Shown here one piece after another: positions 8,497 through 15,758 of a stretch of DNA of 32,050 nucleotides. Position 1 is the stretch's first letter. Each line of letters begins with the position of its first letter. The notes beneath the pieces are model-generated. The model made no database searches and had not been told where the DNA came from. It saw only the letters and a list, made by a program, of their open reading frames with translations. The position numbers and the translations under genes were made by a program. The DNA is from JAEELC01 sp963621965 (lineage in GTDB: Bacteria > Bacillota_I > Bacilli_A > Acholeplasmatales > Anaeroplasmataceae): assembly GCA_963621965.1 (NCBI GenBank), contig CAVFGN010000022.1:1-32050 (forward strand), in the 5' to 3' direction.

Positions 8497-8955
8497 ATGA
8501 TGATTTTTATTACAAATAATAGTGAGGAAACAATTGAATTAGGATATAGAATTGGTCTTTTACTTAAAGAAAAAGATGTTGTATTACTTGACGGAGATTT
8601 GTCTGCCGGTAAGACTACAATCACAAAAGGAATAGGAAAGGCTTTAGGCATAACTAGAGTTATTAATTCGCCAACATTTACAATAGTGAAAGCTTATCAA
8701 GGAACTAACACTAAATTATATCATATGGATTTATATCGACTTGATGGGCTTGGTAATGATTTTGATCTCTATGAATACTTTGAAGGAGACGGCATATGTG
8801 TTGTTGAGTGGCCATATCAAGTAAGTGAATTATTACCAAAAAACTTTTTAAAGATTAATATTAGAAGAATTAATGAAAATAAAAGAGAAATAAGTATTGA
8901 AGCTGTTGGCGAAAGATACAAAGGATTATTAGGTGAAATAGAATGTATACATTAA
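8497..8955 (+). CDS. tsaE: tRNA t6A biosynthesis ATPase TsaE
   Basis: ATPase that drives the TsaB-TsaD-TsaE complex making N6-threonylcarbamoyladenosine (t6A37) in tRNAs reading ANN codons. The 152-residue product has the family P-loop GDLSAGKTT (33-41, Lys39), the SPTF motif (58-61), YHMDLYRL (about 75-82) and VVEWP. The start could be the ATG at 8497 or the next codon (8500): GGTGA lies three or six bases before them, so the second is possible, giving 151 residues. It is the first gene of a four-gene operon and overlaps tsaB by 13 bases. Confidence 0.95.
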   Translation: MMIFITNNSEETIELGYRIGLLLKEKDVVLLDGDLSAGKTTITKGIGKALGITRVINSPTFTIVKAYQGTNTKLYHMDLYRLDGLGNDFDLYEYFEGDGICVVEWPYQVSELLPKNFLKINIRRINENKREISIEAVGERYKGLLGEIECIH

Positions 8956-9521
8956 TAATAGACAGTGCTACTAAAGTTTTATATCATGCGCTTGTAAAGG
9001 ATAATGAAGTTGTATTTGAATCATATACAAAAGGGCAAAATGATTTTGCAAAAAATATTGTAAAGATTGTTGAAGATATTTATAAAAAATTCAATATTAA
9101 AACTAGTGATCTAGAAAAAGTTATTTGTGGTGTAGGTCCTGGAAGTTATACAGGTGTGAGAATGGCGGTAACGGTATCTAAGATGTTAGCTGTATTTGGA
9201 AAAATTCCGTTGTATGAAATTTCTACATTATTCTTAATGTCTTCTGGATACAACAAGAAGGTTTTAGCTACTATTGATGCGCGCAGAGGAAACTCTTTTA
9301 GTGCAATATATGATAATTATTCATTAGCACTCAATGAATCTATTCGAAATACTGATGAACTTTTAAAAAAAGATTTTGATACGAGAGTTACTGAAGAAGA
9401 CTACAAGGTTAATCCGCTTGTAGTAATAAAGCACGCTAAGTTAGTAGAAAATCCACATGGATTAAATCCTAACTACTTACAAGAAACAGAAGCTGAAAGA
9501 AATTTAAAAAATGAAGCTTAG
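8943..9521 (+). CDS. tsaB: tRNA t6A biosynthesis protein TsaB
   Basis: Scaffold partner of TsaD, an inactive ASKHA-fold paralogue required for t6A synthesis. Typical N-terminal strand YTLIIDSATK, then CGVGPGSYTGVRMAVT (about residues 62-77) and TIDARRGN. At 192 residues it is shorter than the usual 220-240: the C-terminal part of the second ASKHA domain is reduced, while the N-terminal dimer interface with TsaD is kept. The start follows AGGTGAAATAGA. It overlaps tsaE by 13 bases and rimI by 11, so translation is probably coupled. Confidence 0.93.
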   Translation: MYTLIIDSATKVLYHALVKDNEVVFESYTKGQNDFAKNIVKIVEDIYKKFNIKTSDLEKVICGVGPGSYTGVRMAVTVSKMLAVFGKIPLYEISTLFLMSSGYNKKVLATIDARRGNSFSAIYDNYSLALNESIRNTDELLKKDFDTRVTEEDYKVNPLVVIKHAKLVENPHGLNPNYLQETEAERNLKNEA

Positions 9522-9939
9522 AAAATTAGAAGAAAAAGATATTGATATAATTATCAAATACGAAGAACTATATTTAGGCTCAAGTTTAGGACGTAACCAA
9601 TTTGAAATTGAATTAAAAAATCCATATGCTTATTTTATAGTTGCTGAGATTGATAATAATATTGTTGGCTATATTTCTTCAACTCTTGAGGAATTCGGCG
9701 AAATTCTTAATTTTTTTGTAGTTTATGAATATAGAAATCAAGGTATAGGTAAAGCCTTATTAAATAGTGTCATTTTAGAGGCAAAAAAAAATAAGATAAA
9801 AAGTTTATACCTTGAAGTTAGTGAAAAAAATAATAACGCAATTAATCTTTATAAGACGTTTGATTTTAAAGTAAGCCACGTTCGTAAGAATTATTATAAA
9901 GATAGTGATGCGTATGTTTTAATTAAGGAGTTTAATTAA
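9511..9939 (+). CDS. rimI: GNAT acetyltransferase, RimI-like
   Basis: A 142-residue GNAT-fold N-acetyltransferase. The acetyl-CoA motif A is visible as VVYEYRNQGIGKALLNSV (about residues 70-87, R-x-x-G-I-G), followed by motif B LYLEVSEKNNNAINLYKTF and a C-terminal YYKDSDAYVL strand. RimI acetylates the N-terminus of ribosomal protein S18 in E. coli. Its place between tsaB and tsaD is a widespread gene order in Bacillota, so the name is based on family plus context; the true substrate could be another protein. It overlaps tsaB by 11 bases and ends two bases before the tsaD start. Confidence 0.88.
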   Translation: MKLRKLEEKDIDIIIKYEELYLGSSLGRNQFEIELKNPYAYFIVAEIDNNIVGYISSTLEEFGEILNFFVVYEYRNQGIGKALLNSVILEAKKNKIKSLYLEVSEKNNNAINLYKTFDFKVSHVRKNYYKDSDAYVLIKEFN

Positions 9940-9940
9940 T

Positions 9941-10957
9941 ATGATAGTATTAGGCGTAGAATCAAGCTGCGATGAAACAGCTGTAGCTATCGTTAAAGAT
10001 GGTAAAGAGGTACTTAGTAATATTGTACTTTCTCAAATTGATATTCATACTAAGTTTGGTGGTGTAGTACCTGAAATTGCTTCTCGAGAACATGTTTATA
10101 ATGTTTCAATGGTATTTGAAGAAGCATTTAAAAAAGCCAATTTAAGCCCTAATGACATTGATTTAATTGCAGTTACAAAGGGGCCAGGATTAATTGGAAG
10201 TTTACTTGTTGGACTAAATGCGGCTAAAACATTAGCTTTAATTTATAACAAACCACTCATTGGAATTAACCACTTAGCAGGACATATTTATGCGAATTCA
10301 ATTGAACATGATATGAAGTTTCCTTCAATTGCACTACTTGTATCTGGCGGCAATACTGAACTAATTTACATGAAAGATCATTTTGATTTTGAAATTATCG
10401 GTGAGACACTAGACGATGCAGTTGGTGAAGCATATGATAAGGTTGCGCGTGTCGTAGGTATAGGCTACCCTGGAGGTCCTATTGTTGATAAATTAGCTCA
10501 CATGGGAAAAGATACATATAATTTACCTCGTGTTACTCTTGGTAATGACAATTATAATTTTAGTTTTTCAGGTCTTAAGAGTGCGGTAATTAATTTAAAT
10601 CATAATGCTAAACAAAGAAATGAAGAAATTAATGTAAATGATTTATGTTGTTCATTCCAAGAAGCTGTAAGTGATGTATTAGTTTCTAAAGCACTTAAAG
10701 CTTGTAAGGAATATAATGTAAAACAATTAATAGTTGCTGGTGGGGTTTCAGCTAATAAAGGATTAAAAGAAAAGTTAAATAGTACAAATAAAGATAGTAA
10801 TTTAGAGATTTGTATACCATCTATTAAATACTGTACAGATAATGCGGTTATGATTGCATGCGCAGGATATTATAGATATTTAAAAAATGATACTATTGAT
10901 ACTTTAGATTTGAATGCGGATGCATCTCTTGAACTACTTACTGTTGCAAAAAAATAG
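9941..10957 (+). CDS. tsaD: tRNA threonylcarbamoyltransferase TsaD
   Basis: Catalytic subunit that transfers the threonylcarbamoyl group from TC-AMP to A37 of tRNA. The 338-residue protein is full length and has the ASKHA features: N-terminal GVESSCDETAVAIV (residues 5-18), metal-binding His pair in NHLAGH (H111 and H115), LVSGGNTELI, a GGVSANKGL motif and the C-terminal TDNAVMIACAGY with the metal-ligand Asp. The start follows AAGGAGTTTAATTAAT, and a terminator follows the stop. TsaC, which makes TC-AMP, is not in the window. Confidence 0.97.
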   Translation: MIVLGVESSCDETAVAIVKDGKEVLSNIVLSQIDIHTKFGGVVPEIASREHVYNVSMVFEEAFKKANLSPNDIDLIAVTKGPGLIGSLLVGLNAAKTLALIYNKPLIGINHLAGHIYANSIEHDMKFPSIALLVSGGNTELIYMKDHFDFEIIGETLDDAVGEAYDKVARVVGIGYPGGPIVDKLAHMGKDTYNLPRVTLGNDNYNFSFSGLKSAVINLNHNAKQRNEEINVNDLCCSFQEAVSDVLVSKALKACKEYNVKQLIVAGGVSANKGLKEKLNSTNKDSNLEICIPSIKYCTDNAVMIACAGYYRYLKNDTIDTLDLNADASLELLTVAKK

Positions 10958-10986
10958 CGGGAGAATGTAAAATTCTCTCGTTTTTT
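10958..10986 (+). terminator. Terminator of the t6A operon
   Basis: A 9-bp stem CGGGAGAAT/ATTCTCTCG with a five-base loop and a TTTTTT tail, starting directly after the tsaD stop. Confidence 0.88.
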
Positions 10987-10998
10987 CATATTTTTTTC

Positions 10999-11027
10999 TT
11001 AAAGATATCAAAAAATGTTGTTATAAT
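10999..11027 (+). promoter_or_regulatory. Promoter of the M6-like lipoprotein gene
   Basis: Extended -10 TGT-TATAAT (TATAAT at 11022-11027), with a weak -35 TTAAAG 17 bases upstream. Confidence 0.55.
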
Positions 11028-11045
11028 AATGCCAAAGGTGACTCT

Positions 11046-12359
11046 ATGAAAAAAAGATTTTTATTAATACCACTTTTATTATTACCACTTGGCTCGTGTA
11101 TAAAAGATACAGCTAAAGTTACAAAAGTAGAACTTTCGGGAAATATAAGCGATGCTTTAACTAGAAATAAGCCACTAAGTTCTAAGGGGAATAATAATAT
11201 TTTATATATACCACTAAACTTTGATTCATCGTTTGACGAAACAAGTTTAAATAACTTAAGTGCTGCTCTCACCGGCTCTAGTACGGATACAGGATATTAT
11301 TCCGTTAAAGAATATATGAGAGTGTCGTCATATGATAATCTTAATTTGAATATTGATTTATCTGACACTTTCACAAGTTCTAAGACACTTGATTATTATA
11401 AAGAAGAAAATGAAATTGAAGATGAGATTTTAACCTATTTATCTAGTTTAGATCTTTCAAAATATGATAACAATAATGATAAGTATGTGGATTATGTTTG
11501 TTTTGTTTATAAAACAAACACAATATCTGATTATTCATTTAGTTCTCGCTTTAAAAACAATTTTACTCTAGATTTAACTACCCAAATTAATGATACTTAT
11601 AAATTATCTAATGTTTCATTTGTGGATTACAATTCAATTATATGTAAATATGAATCTTATTATGATACTAAAAGTATTATATCTGATAGTCATGAACTTG
11701 TTCACCAATTAGGTTATGCGTTCGGTTTACTTGATGAATTTAACAAAGATGATTTTAGTAAAGATAATTATATGTATTTTACTACTATGATGAGTGGTGT
11801 TACAGGTGATTTCTCATCTAGTGATAAATTATTACTTGGATGGGCTAATGCATATGTTACAAGTGGTAAATACAATGTGCATACAGATATTTTACCTTTT
11901 GTCTCTTCAGGAGATGTTATTTTGTGGTCAGATCACACAGTAACTAGTGTATTTGATGAATATCTTACACTAGAGATATACTCAAATGAATTAATCAATT
12001 CTAACGCAAGAGTAGTGTCTAAAAAGACAAATGATACATTCTATACATTAAAAGTTACAAAGGTTAATAATACACTTCAAAAAAATGCAAATGGCAAGAT
12101 TTATAGTGTGGAAAAGAAATATGACAACTCCGCTTTTAAATATGATTATACAAGCGATGATGTAATACGATCTTATATTAAGTTAAGTCAAAATTTTGAT
12201 TTAACTAGTACATTCTACAAGAATTATTTTTATAGTACAGAATCAAGTGGGTCATTTAATGAACAATTTGTTGAAACATCAAAGCTTCCTTCGCTCACAT
12301 TTGCCTTTTTATCAGTTGACGATGACACTAAAAAATGTAATCTATCTCTAACACTTTAA
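11046..12359 (+). CDS. Lipoprotein with M6-like metalloprotease domain
   Basis: A 437-residue secreted lipoprotein. The N-terminus is a lipoprotein signal: MKKRF, a hydrophobic run and lipobox LGSC with Cys18 as the lipidated residue. The body shows a series of features of the M6 (immune inhibitor A-like) peptidase domain in the right order: YSVKEYMRVSSY (85-96), the Ca-loop-like LSKYDNNNDKYVDYV (137-151), zinc motif HELVH (216-220) followed by QLGYAFGLLD, then MMSG (248-251) and DKLLLGW (260-266). His, Glu and His of HExxH are all present, so activity is plausible. The usual H-E-x-G-H-x-L-G-x-P-D core is altered (Val for Gly, no Pro-Asp), so it is a divergent member. It has its own promoter and terminator. 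Lgt at 26160 would be the lipidating enzyme. Substrate unknown. Confidence 0.75.
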   Translation: MKKRFLLIPLLLLPLGSCIKDTAKVTKVELSGNISDALTRNKPLSSKGNNNILYIPLNFDSSFDETSLNNLSAALTGSSTDTGYYSVKEYMRVSSYDNLNLNIDLSDTFTSSKTLDYYKEENEIEDEILTYLSSLDLSKYDNNNDKYVDYVCFVYKTNTISDYSFSSRFKNNFTLDLTTQINDTYKLSNVSFVDYNSIICKYESYYDTKSIISDSHELVHQLGYAFGLLDEFNKDDFSKDNYMYFTTMMSGVTGDFSSSDKLLLGWANAYVTSGKYNVHTDILPFVSSGDVILWSDHTVTSVFDEYLTLEIYSNELINSNARVVSKKTNDTFYTLKVTKVNNTLQKNANGKIYSVEKKYDNSAFKYDYTSDDVIRSYIKLSQNFDLTSTFYKNYFYSTESSGSFNEQFVETSKLPSLTFAFLSVDDDTKKCNLSLTL

Positions 12360-12370
12360 TATTTTATTAC

Positions 12371-12403
12371 AATTGATAGTAAGAAATTACTATCAATTTT
12401 TTT
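12371..12403 (+). terminator. Terminator of the M6-like lipoprotein gene
   Basis: A perfect 12-bp stem (AATTGATAGTAA/TTACTATCAATT) with a GAAA loop, followed by TTTTT. Confidence 0.88.
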
Positions 12404-12409
12404 AAGTTC

Positions 12410-12423
12410 TGAAAACGATTTAT
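12410..12423. promoter_or_regulatory. cre-like site upstream of glnS
   Basis: TGAAAACGATTTAT matches TGWAANCGNTNWCA at 12 of 14 positions, failing only at the last two. Weak on its own. Confidence 0.25.
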
Positions 12424-12458
12424 TTATTGTTTTACTTTTAAAATCTATATAAATAATG

Positions 12459-12464
12459 TATAAT
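12459..12464 (+). promoter_or_regulatory. Probable -10 box of glnS
   Basis: Perfect TATAAT 19 bases before the glnS start codon, without a good -35. No T-box leader is seen: the gap is short and lacks the TGGNACCGCG core. Confidence 0.45.
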
Positions 12465-12482
12465 TTTAAATAGGTGATATTT

Positions 12483-14129
12483 ATGGAAGAAACATCAAAT
12501 TTTATTAAGACTATAATGAAGGAAGATTTAGAAAGTGGAAGAGTTAAAGAGATTATTACTCGTTTTCCACCAGAACCAAATGCTTATCTTCATATTGGAC
12601 ATGCGCGCGCTATAATCGTTGACTTTGAAACTGCGCTTGCATTCAACGGCAAGACTAATTTACGTTTTGACGACACTAATCCTTCAAAAGAAAAAAGCGA
12701 ATTCGTTGATGCGATTATTGAAGACTTAAAGTGGTTAGGTTATACGCCTGCTAAAGTTTTATATGGATCTGATTATTTTGATAGGCAATATGAGGAAGCT
12801 GTTAAACTAATTAAAAAAGGGTTAGCATATGTTGATGATTCAACTCAAGAAGAGATAGCTGCTATGCGTGATACAAATCAAGGCGACGGTATTGAATCTC
12901 CATATAGAAATAGAAGCATTGAAGAGAACCTAAAATTATTTGAGGAAATGCGTCAAGGTAAGTATAAAGACGGAGAAAAGACATTACGTGCTAAGATTGA
13001 CATGAAGAGTCCTAACGTTAATATGAGAGACCCTGTAATCTACAGAATTAATCATATGGAACACCATAGACAAGGTGATAAGTGGTGTATTTATCCTATG
13101 TATGATTTTGCACATCCATTACAAGATGCATACGAAGGAATTACTCATTCTTTGTGTTCAATTGAATACGATAACCATAGACCTTTATATGACTGGGTTG
13201 TTGAACATTGTGATGTAGAATCTCATCCACATCAATATGAATTTGGAAGATTAAACATTACAAATACGGTTTTATCTAAGCGTTATTTACGTGCTTTAGT
13301 TGACGCTAAGAAGGTAAGTGGATATGATGATTGCCGTATGCCAACTCTTGTCGCATACAGAAGGAAAGGCGTTACAGCTGATGCAATTAAAAATTTCATT
13401 ATTTCTACAGGTTTATCTAGAATAAATTCAACTGTAGATAGTGCTGTATTAGATAATTTTGTTCGTGAAGATTTAAAATTGAAAGCTTCACGTCCAAGTG
13501 CTATTTTACATCCATTAAAGGTTACAATTACTAACTATCCTGAAGGTAAGGTTGAGTGGTTGGATGCGCCTAACAATATGGAAAACGAAGAACTAGGTTC
13601 AAGAAAAGTTGCATTCTCACGTCATTTATATATTGATAAAGATGACTTTGTTCTTGAAAAGCCAAACAAGAAGTGGAAGAGACTTGCCAAAGATGTTGAA
13701 GTGCGTTTGATGTTTGCTTATTTCATTAAGTGTTGTGACGTAGTATACAACGAATCAGGCGAAATAGTAGAACTTCTATGTACATATGACGAGGCAACTA
13801 AATCAGGATCTGGATTTGACGAAAGAAAACCAAATGGAACTATCAACTATGTTGAAGCTACCACTGCAATTAGTGCAGAATTTAGATTATTTGATAATCT
13901 ATTAGTGCCTGAAACTGAAGAAAACAAGGATAAGGACTTTATGGAACGTCTTAATCCTAATTCACTAACTGTTTTAAATGGTTATGTTGAATCTTCACTT
14001 AGTGAAACTAAAGTAGGAGATCATTATCAATTCTTACGTGTAGGTTACTATACAACTGATAAAGATTCTACTAGTGAAAAATTAGTATTTAATAGAACTT
14101 GTGATTTAAAAAGCGGGTTCTCACAATAA
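12483..14129 (+). CDS. glnS: Glutaminyl-tRNA synthetase
   Basis: Class I synthetase that charges tRNA-Gln directly with glutamine. The 548-residue product matches the bacterial GlnRS length (about 550). Signatures: ITRFPPEPNAYLHIGHARA with the HIGH box at 37-40, LRFDDTNPSKE, the KMSKS-type loop as VLSKR (263-267), and a two-barrel anticodon-binding C-terminus with FSRHLYIDKDDF. The start is the ATG at 12483, six bases after AGGTGA; an in-frame GTG at 12474 lies within that ribosome site and is not a start. Many Bacilli lack GlnRS and make Gln-tRNA with GatCAB, so its presence is a useful lineage trait. Monocistronic, with a small terminator behind it. Confidence 0.97.
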   Translation: MEETSNFIKTIMKEDLESGRVKEIITRFPPEPNAYLHIGHARAIIVDFETALAFNGKTNLRFDDTNPSKEKSEFVDAIIEDLKWLGYTPAKVLYGSDYFDRQYEEAVKLIKKGLAYVDDSTQEEIAAMRDTNQGDGIESPYRNRSIEENLKLFEEMRQGKYKDGEKTLRAKIDMKSPNVNMRDPVIYRINHMEHHRQGDKWCIYPMYDFAHPLQDAYEGITHSLCSIEYDNHRPLYDWVVEHCDVESHPHQYEFGRLNITNTVLSKRYLRALVDAKKVSGYDDCRMPTLVAYRRKGVTADAIKNFIISTGLSRINSTVDSAVLDNFVREDLKLKASRPSAILHPLKVTITNYPEGKVEWLDAPNNMENEELGSRKVAFSRHLYIDKDDFVLEKPNKKWKRLAKDVEVRLMFAYFIKCCDVVYNESGEIVELLCTYDEATKSGSGFDERKPNGTINYVEATTAISAEFRLFDNLLVPETEENKDKDFMERLNPNSLTVLNGYVESSLSETKVGDHYQFLRVGYYTTDKDSTSEKLVFNRTCDLKSGFSQ

Positions 14130-14139
14130 AAATAAATAG

Positions 14140-14159
14140 GCAGGTTTAACCTGCTTTTT
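14140..14159 (+). terminator. Short terminator after glnS
   Basis: A 6-bp stem GCAGGT/ACCTGC with a three-base loop and TTTTT tail. It sits only 17 bases before the next start codon, leaving no room for a promoter between them, so it may be leaky and act as an attenuator for the abcF-pcrA pair. Confidence 0.6.
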
Positions 14160-14176
14160 ATATGTATGGAGGAAAT

Positions 14177-15757
14177 ATGTTAAAAGTTGTTGATTTAGGA
14201 ATGCAATTTGGCTCAAGAAAACTTTTTGAGCATGTTAATTTAAATTTTGATATGGGAAACTGTTATGGTATTATTGGTGCTAACGGTGCTGGTAAATCTA
14301 CTTTCTTAAAAATATTATCAGGCTCTTTAGAATCTACAAGCGGAAATATTGTTCGTGATCCTAAAGAACGTATGTCAATACTTCGTCAAAATCAAAATGA
14401 ATTCGATAATGAAACTGTAATTAGAACAGTTCTTATGGGTAATAAAAGACTTATTGAGGTAATGGATTTAAAGGATGCATTATATTCGAAACCTGATTTT
14501 AATGAAGAAGATGGTATAAGGGCTGCTGAATTAGAAGGTGAATTTGCAGAAATGAATGGATGGGATGCGGAAAGCGATGCGGCTAGCTTACTTAATGGTG
14601 TAGGTGTTCCTCAAGAATTCCATTATTCATTAATGTCTGAACTTGATGCAAAGATGAAGATCAAGGTTTTATTAGCTCAAGCACTTTTTGGTAATCCTGA
14701 TATTTTATTATTAGATGAACCTACGAATAATTTAGATTATAAAACTTGCGAATGGTTAGAAAACTTCTTATTAAATTTTAAGAACACAGTTATTATTGTT
14801 TCCCATGATAGACATTTCTTAAATAACGTTTGTACACATATTTGCGATGTTGATTTTGGTAAAATTACTATGTATGTAGGAAACTACGAATTCTGGTATG
14901 AATCAAGTCAATTATTGTTACAACAAAAGAAAGACGAAAATAAACGTGCTGAAGAAAAAGCCAAAGAATTAAGAGAGTTTATTCAAAGATTTAGTGCTAA
15001 TAAATCAAAAGCACGTCAAGCTACAAGCAGAAGAAAATTATTAGATAAGCTTGATTTGACTCAAGTTGAACCATCAAGTAGAAAATATCCATTTATCGGT
15101 TTTAAACAATTCCGTGAAGTTGGTAATGATATTTTAGATGTTGATAACTTAACTAAAAATGGTGTATTTGAAAATATTTCCTTTAGTGTAAGAAAAGGCG
15201 ATAAGATTGCAATATTAGCTGAAAATTCACTTGTTGTAACTACATTGTTTAATATTTTAAGCGGTAAAGATACTCAAGATAGTGGTACATTCAAATGGGG
15301 CGTTACTACAAAACAAAGTTTCCTAATGCAAGATAATAAAGAATTATTTAATGATCCAAAACTAAATCTTATAACTTGGTTACGTCAATTTTCACCAGAA
15401 GATGAAACAGAATCATTCTTACGCTCTTGGTTAGGAAGAGTATTATTTACAGGTGAAGAAGCAAAGAAAAATGTAAATGTTTTATCAGGTGGAGAGAAAA
15501 TCCGTGCTAATTTAGCTAAAATCATGCTTGAACAAGCTAATGTGTTACTTTTTGAAGACCCAACTAACCACTTAGACCTAGAATCTATTTCGGCTCTAAA
15601 CGATGGTATGACAGCGTTTTATGGAAACATTATTTTTTCAAGCCATGATGCAGAACTTTTAAATACAGTTGCTAATAGATTAATTGTTATTAAAGATGGT
15701 AAGATTGTATTCGATAAAGAAATGAATTATGAAGATTATATGTCTTTAGGTGAATAG
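14177..15757 (+). CDS. ABC-F ATPase, YkpA/YbiT type
   Basis: A soluble 526-residue protein with two ABC domains and no membrane segments, of the ribosome-associated ABC-F group. It resembles B. subtilis YkpA throughout (for example GNCYGIIGANGAGKST and AAELEGEFAEMNGW). Domain 1 has canonical Walker A (GANGAGKST) and Walker B (LLLDEPTNNLD) but its signature is SELDAKMK, not LSGGE. Domain 2 has LSGGEKIR, but no P-loop: the segment reads AENSLVVTTLF where GxxGxGKST is expected, and Walker B is FEDPTNHLD. The middle linker (about residues 235-305) is a Lys/Glu-rich coiled coil with the ATSRRKLL motif. GGAGGAAAT fixes the ATG at 14177; the ATG at 14162 precedes that site. A YkpA/YbiT-type translation or ribosome factor role is likely but unproven. 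Confidence 0.88.
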   Translation: MLKVVDLGMQFGSRKLFEHVNLNFDMGNCYGIIGANGAGKSTFLKILSGSLESTSGNIVRDPKERMSILRQNQNEFDNETVIRTVLMGNKRLIEVMDLKDALYSKPDFNEEDGIRAAELEGEFAEMNGWDAESDAASLLNGVGVPQEFHYSLMSELDAKMKIKVLLAQALFGNPDILLLDEPTNNLDYKTCEWLENFLLNFKNTVIIVSHDRHFLNNVCTHICDVDFGKITMYVGNYEFWYESSQLLLQQKKDENKRAEEKAKELREFIQRFSANKSKARQATSRRKLLDKLDLTQVEPSSRKYPFIGFKQFREVGNDILDVDNLTKNGVFENISFSVRKGDKIAILAENSLVVTTLFNILSGKDTQDSGTFKWGVTTKQSFLMQDNKELFNDPKLNLITWLRQFSPEDETESFLRSWLGRVLFTGEEAKKNVNVLSGGEKIRANLAKIMLEQANVLLFEDPTNHLDLESISALNDGMTAFYGNIIFSSHDAELLNTVANRLIVIKDGKIVFDKEMNYEDYMSLGE

Positions 15758-15758
15758 A

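Noticed and set aside
12404..12482. A T-box leader upstream of glnS
   Set aside because: The leader is too short and lacks the TGGNACCGCG core and an antiterminator; a simple promoter is enough.
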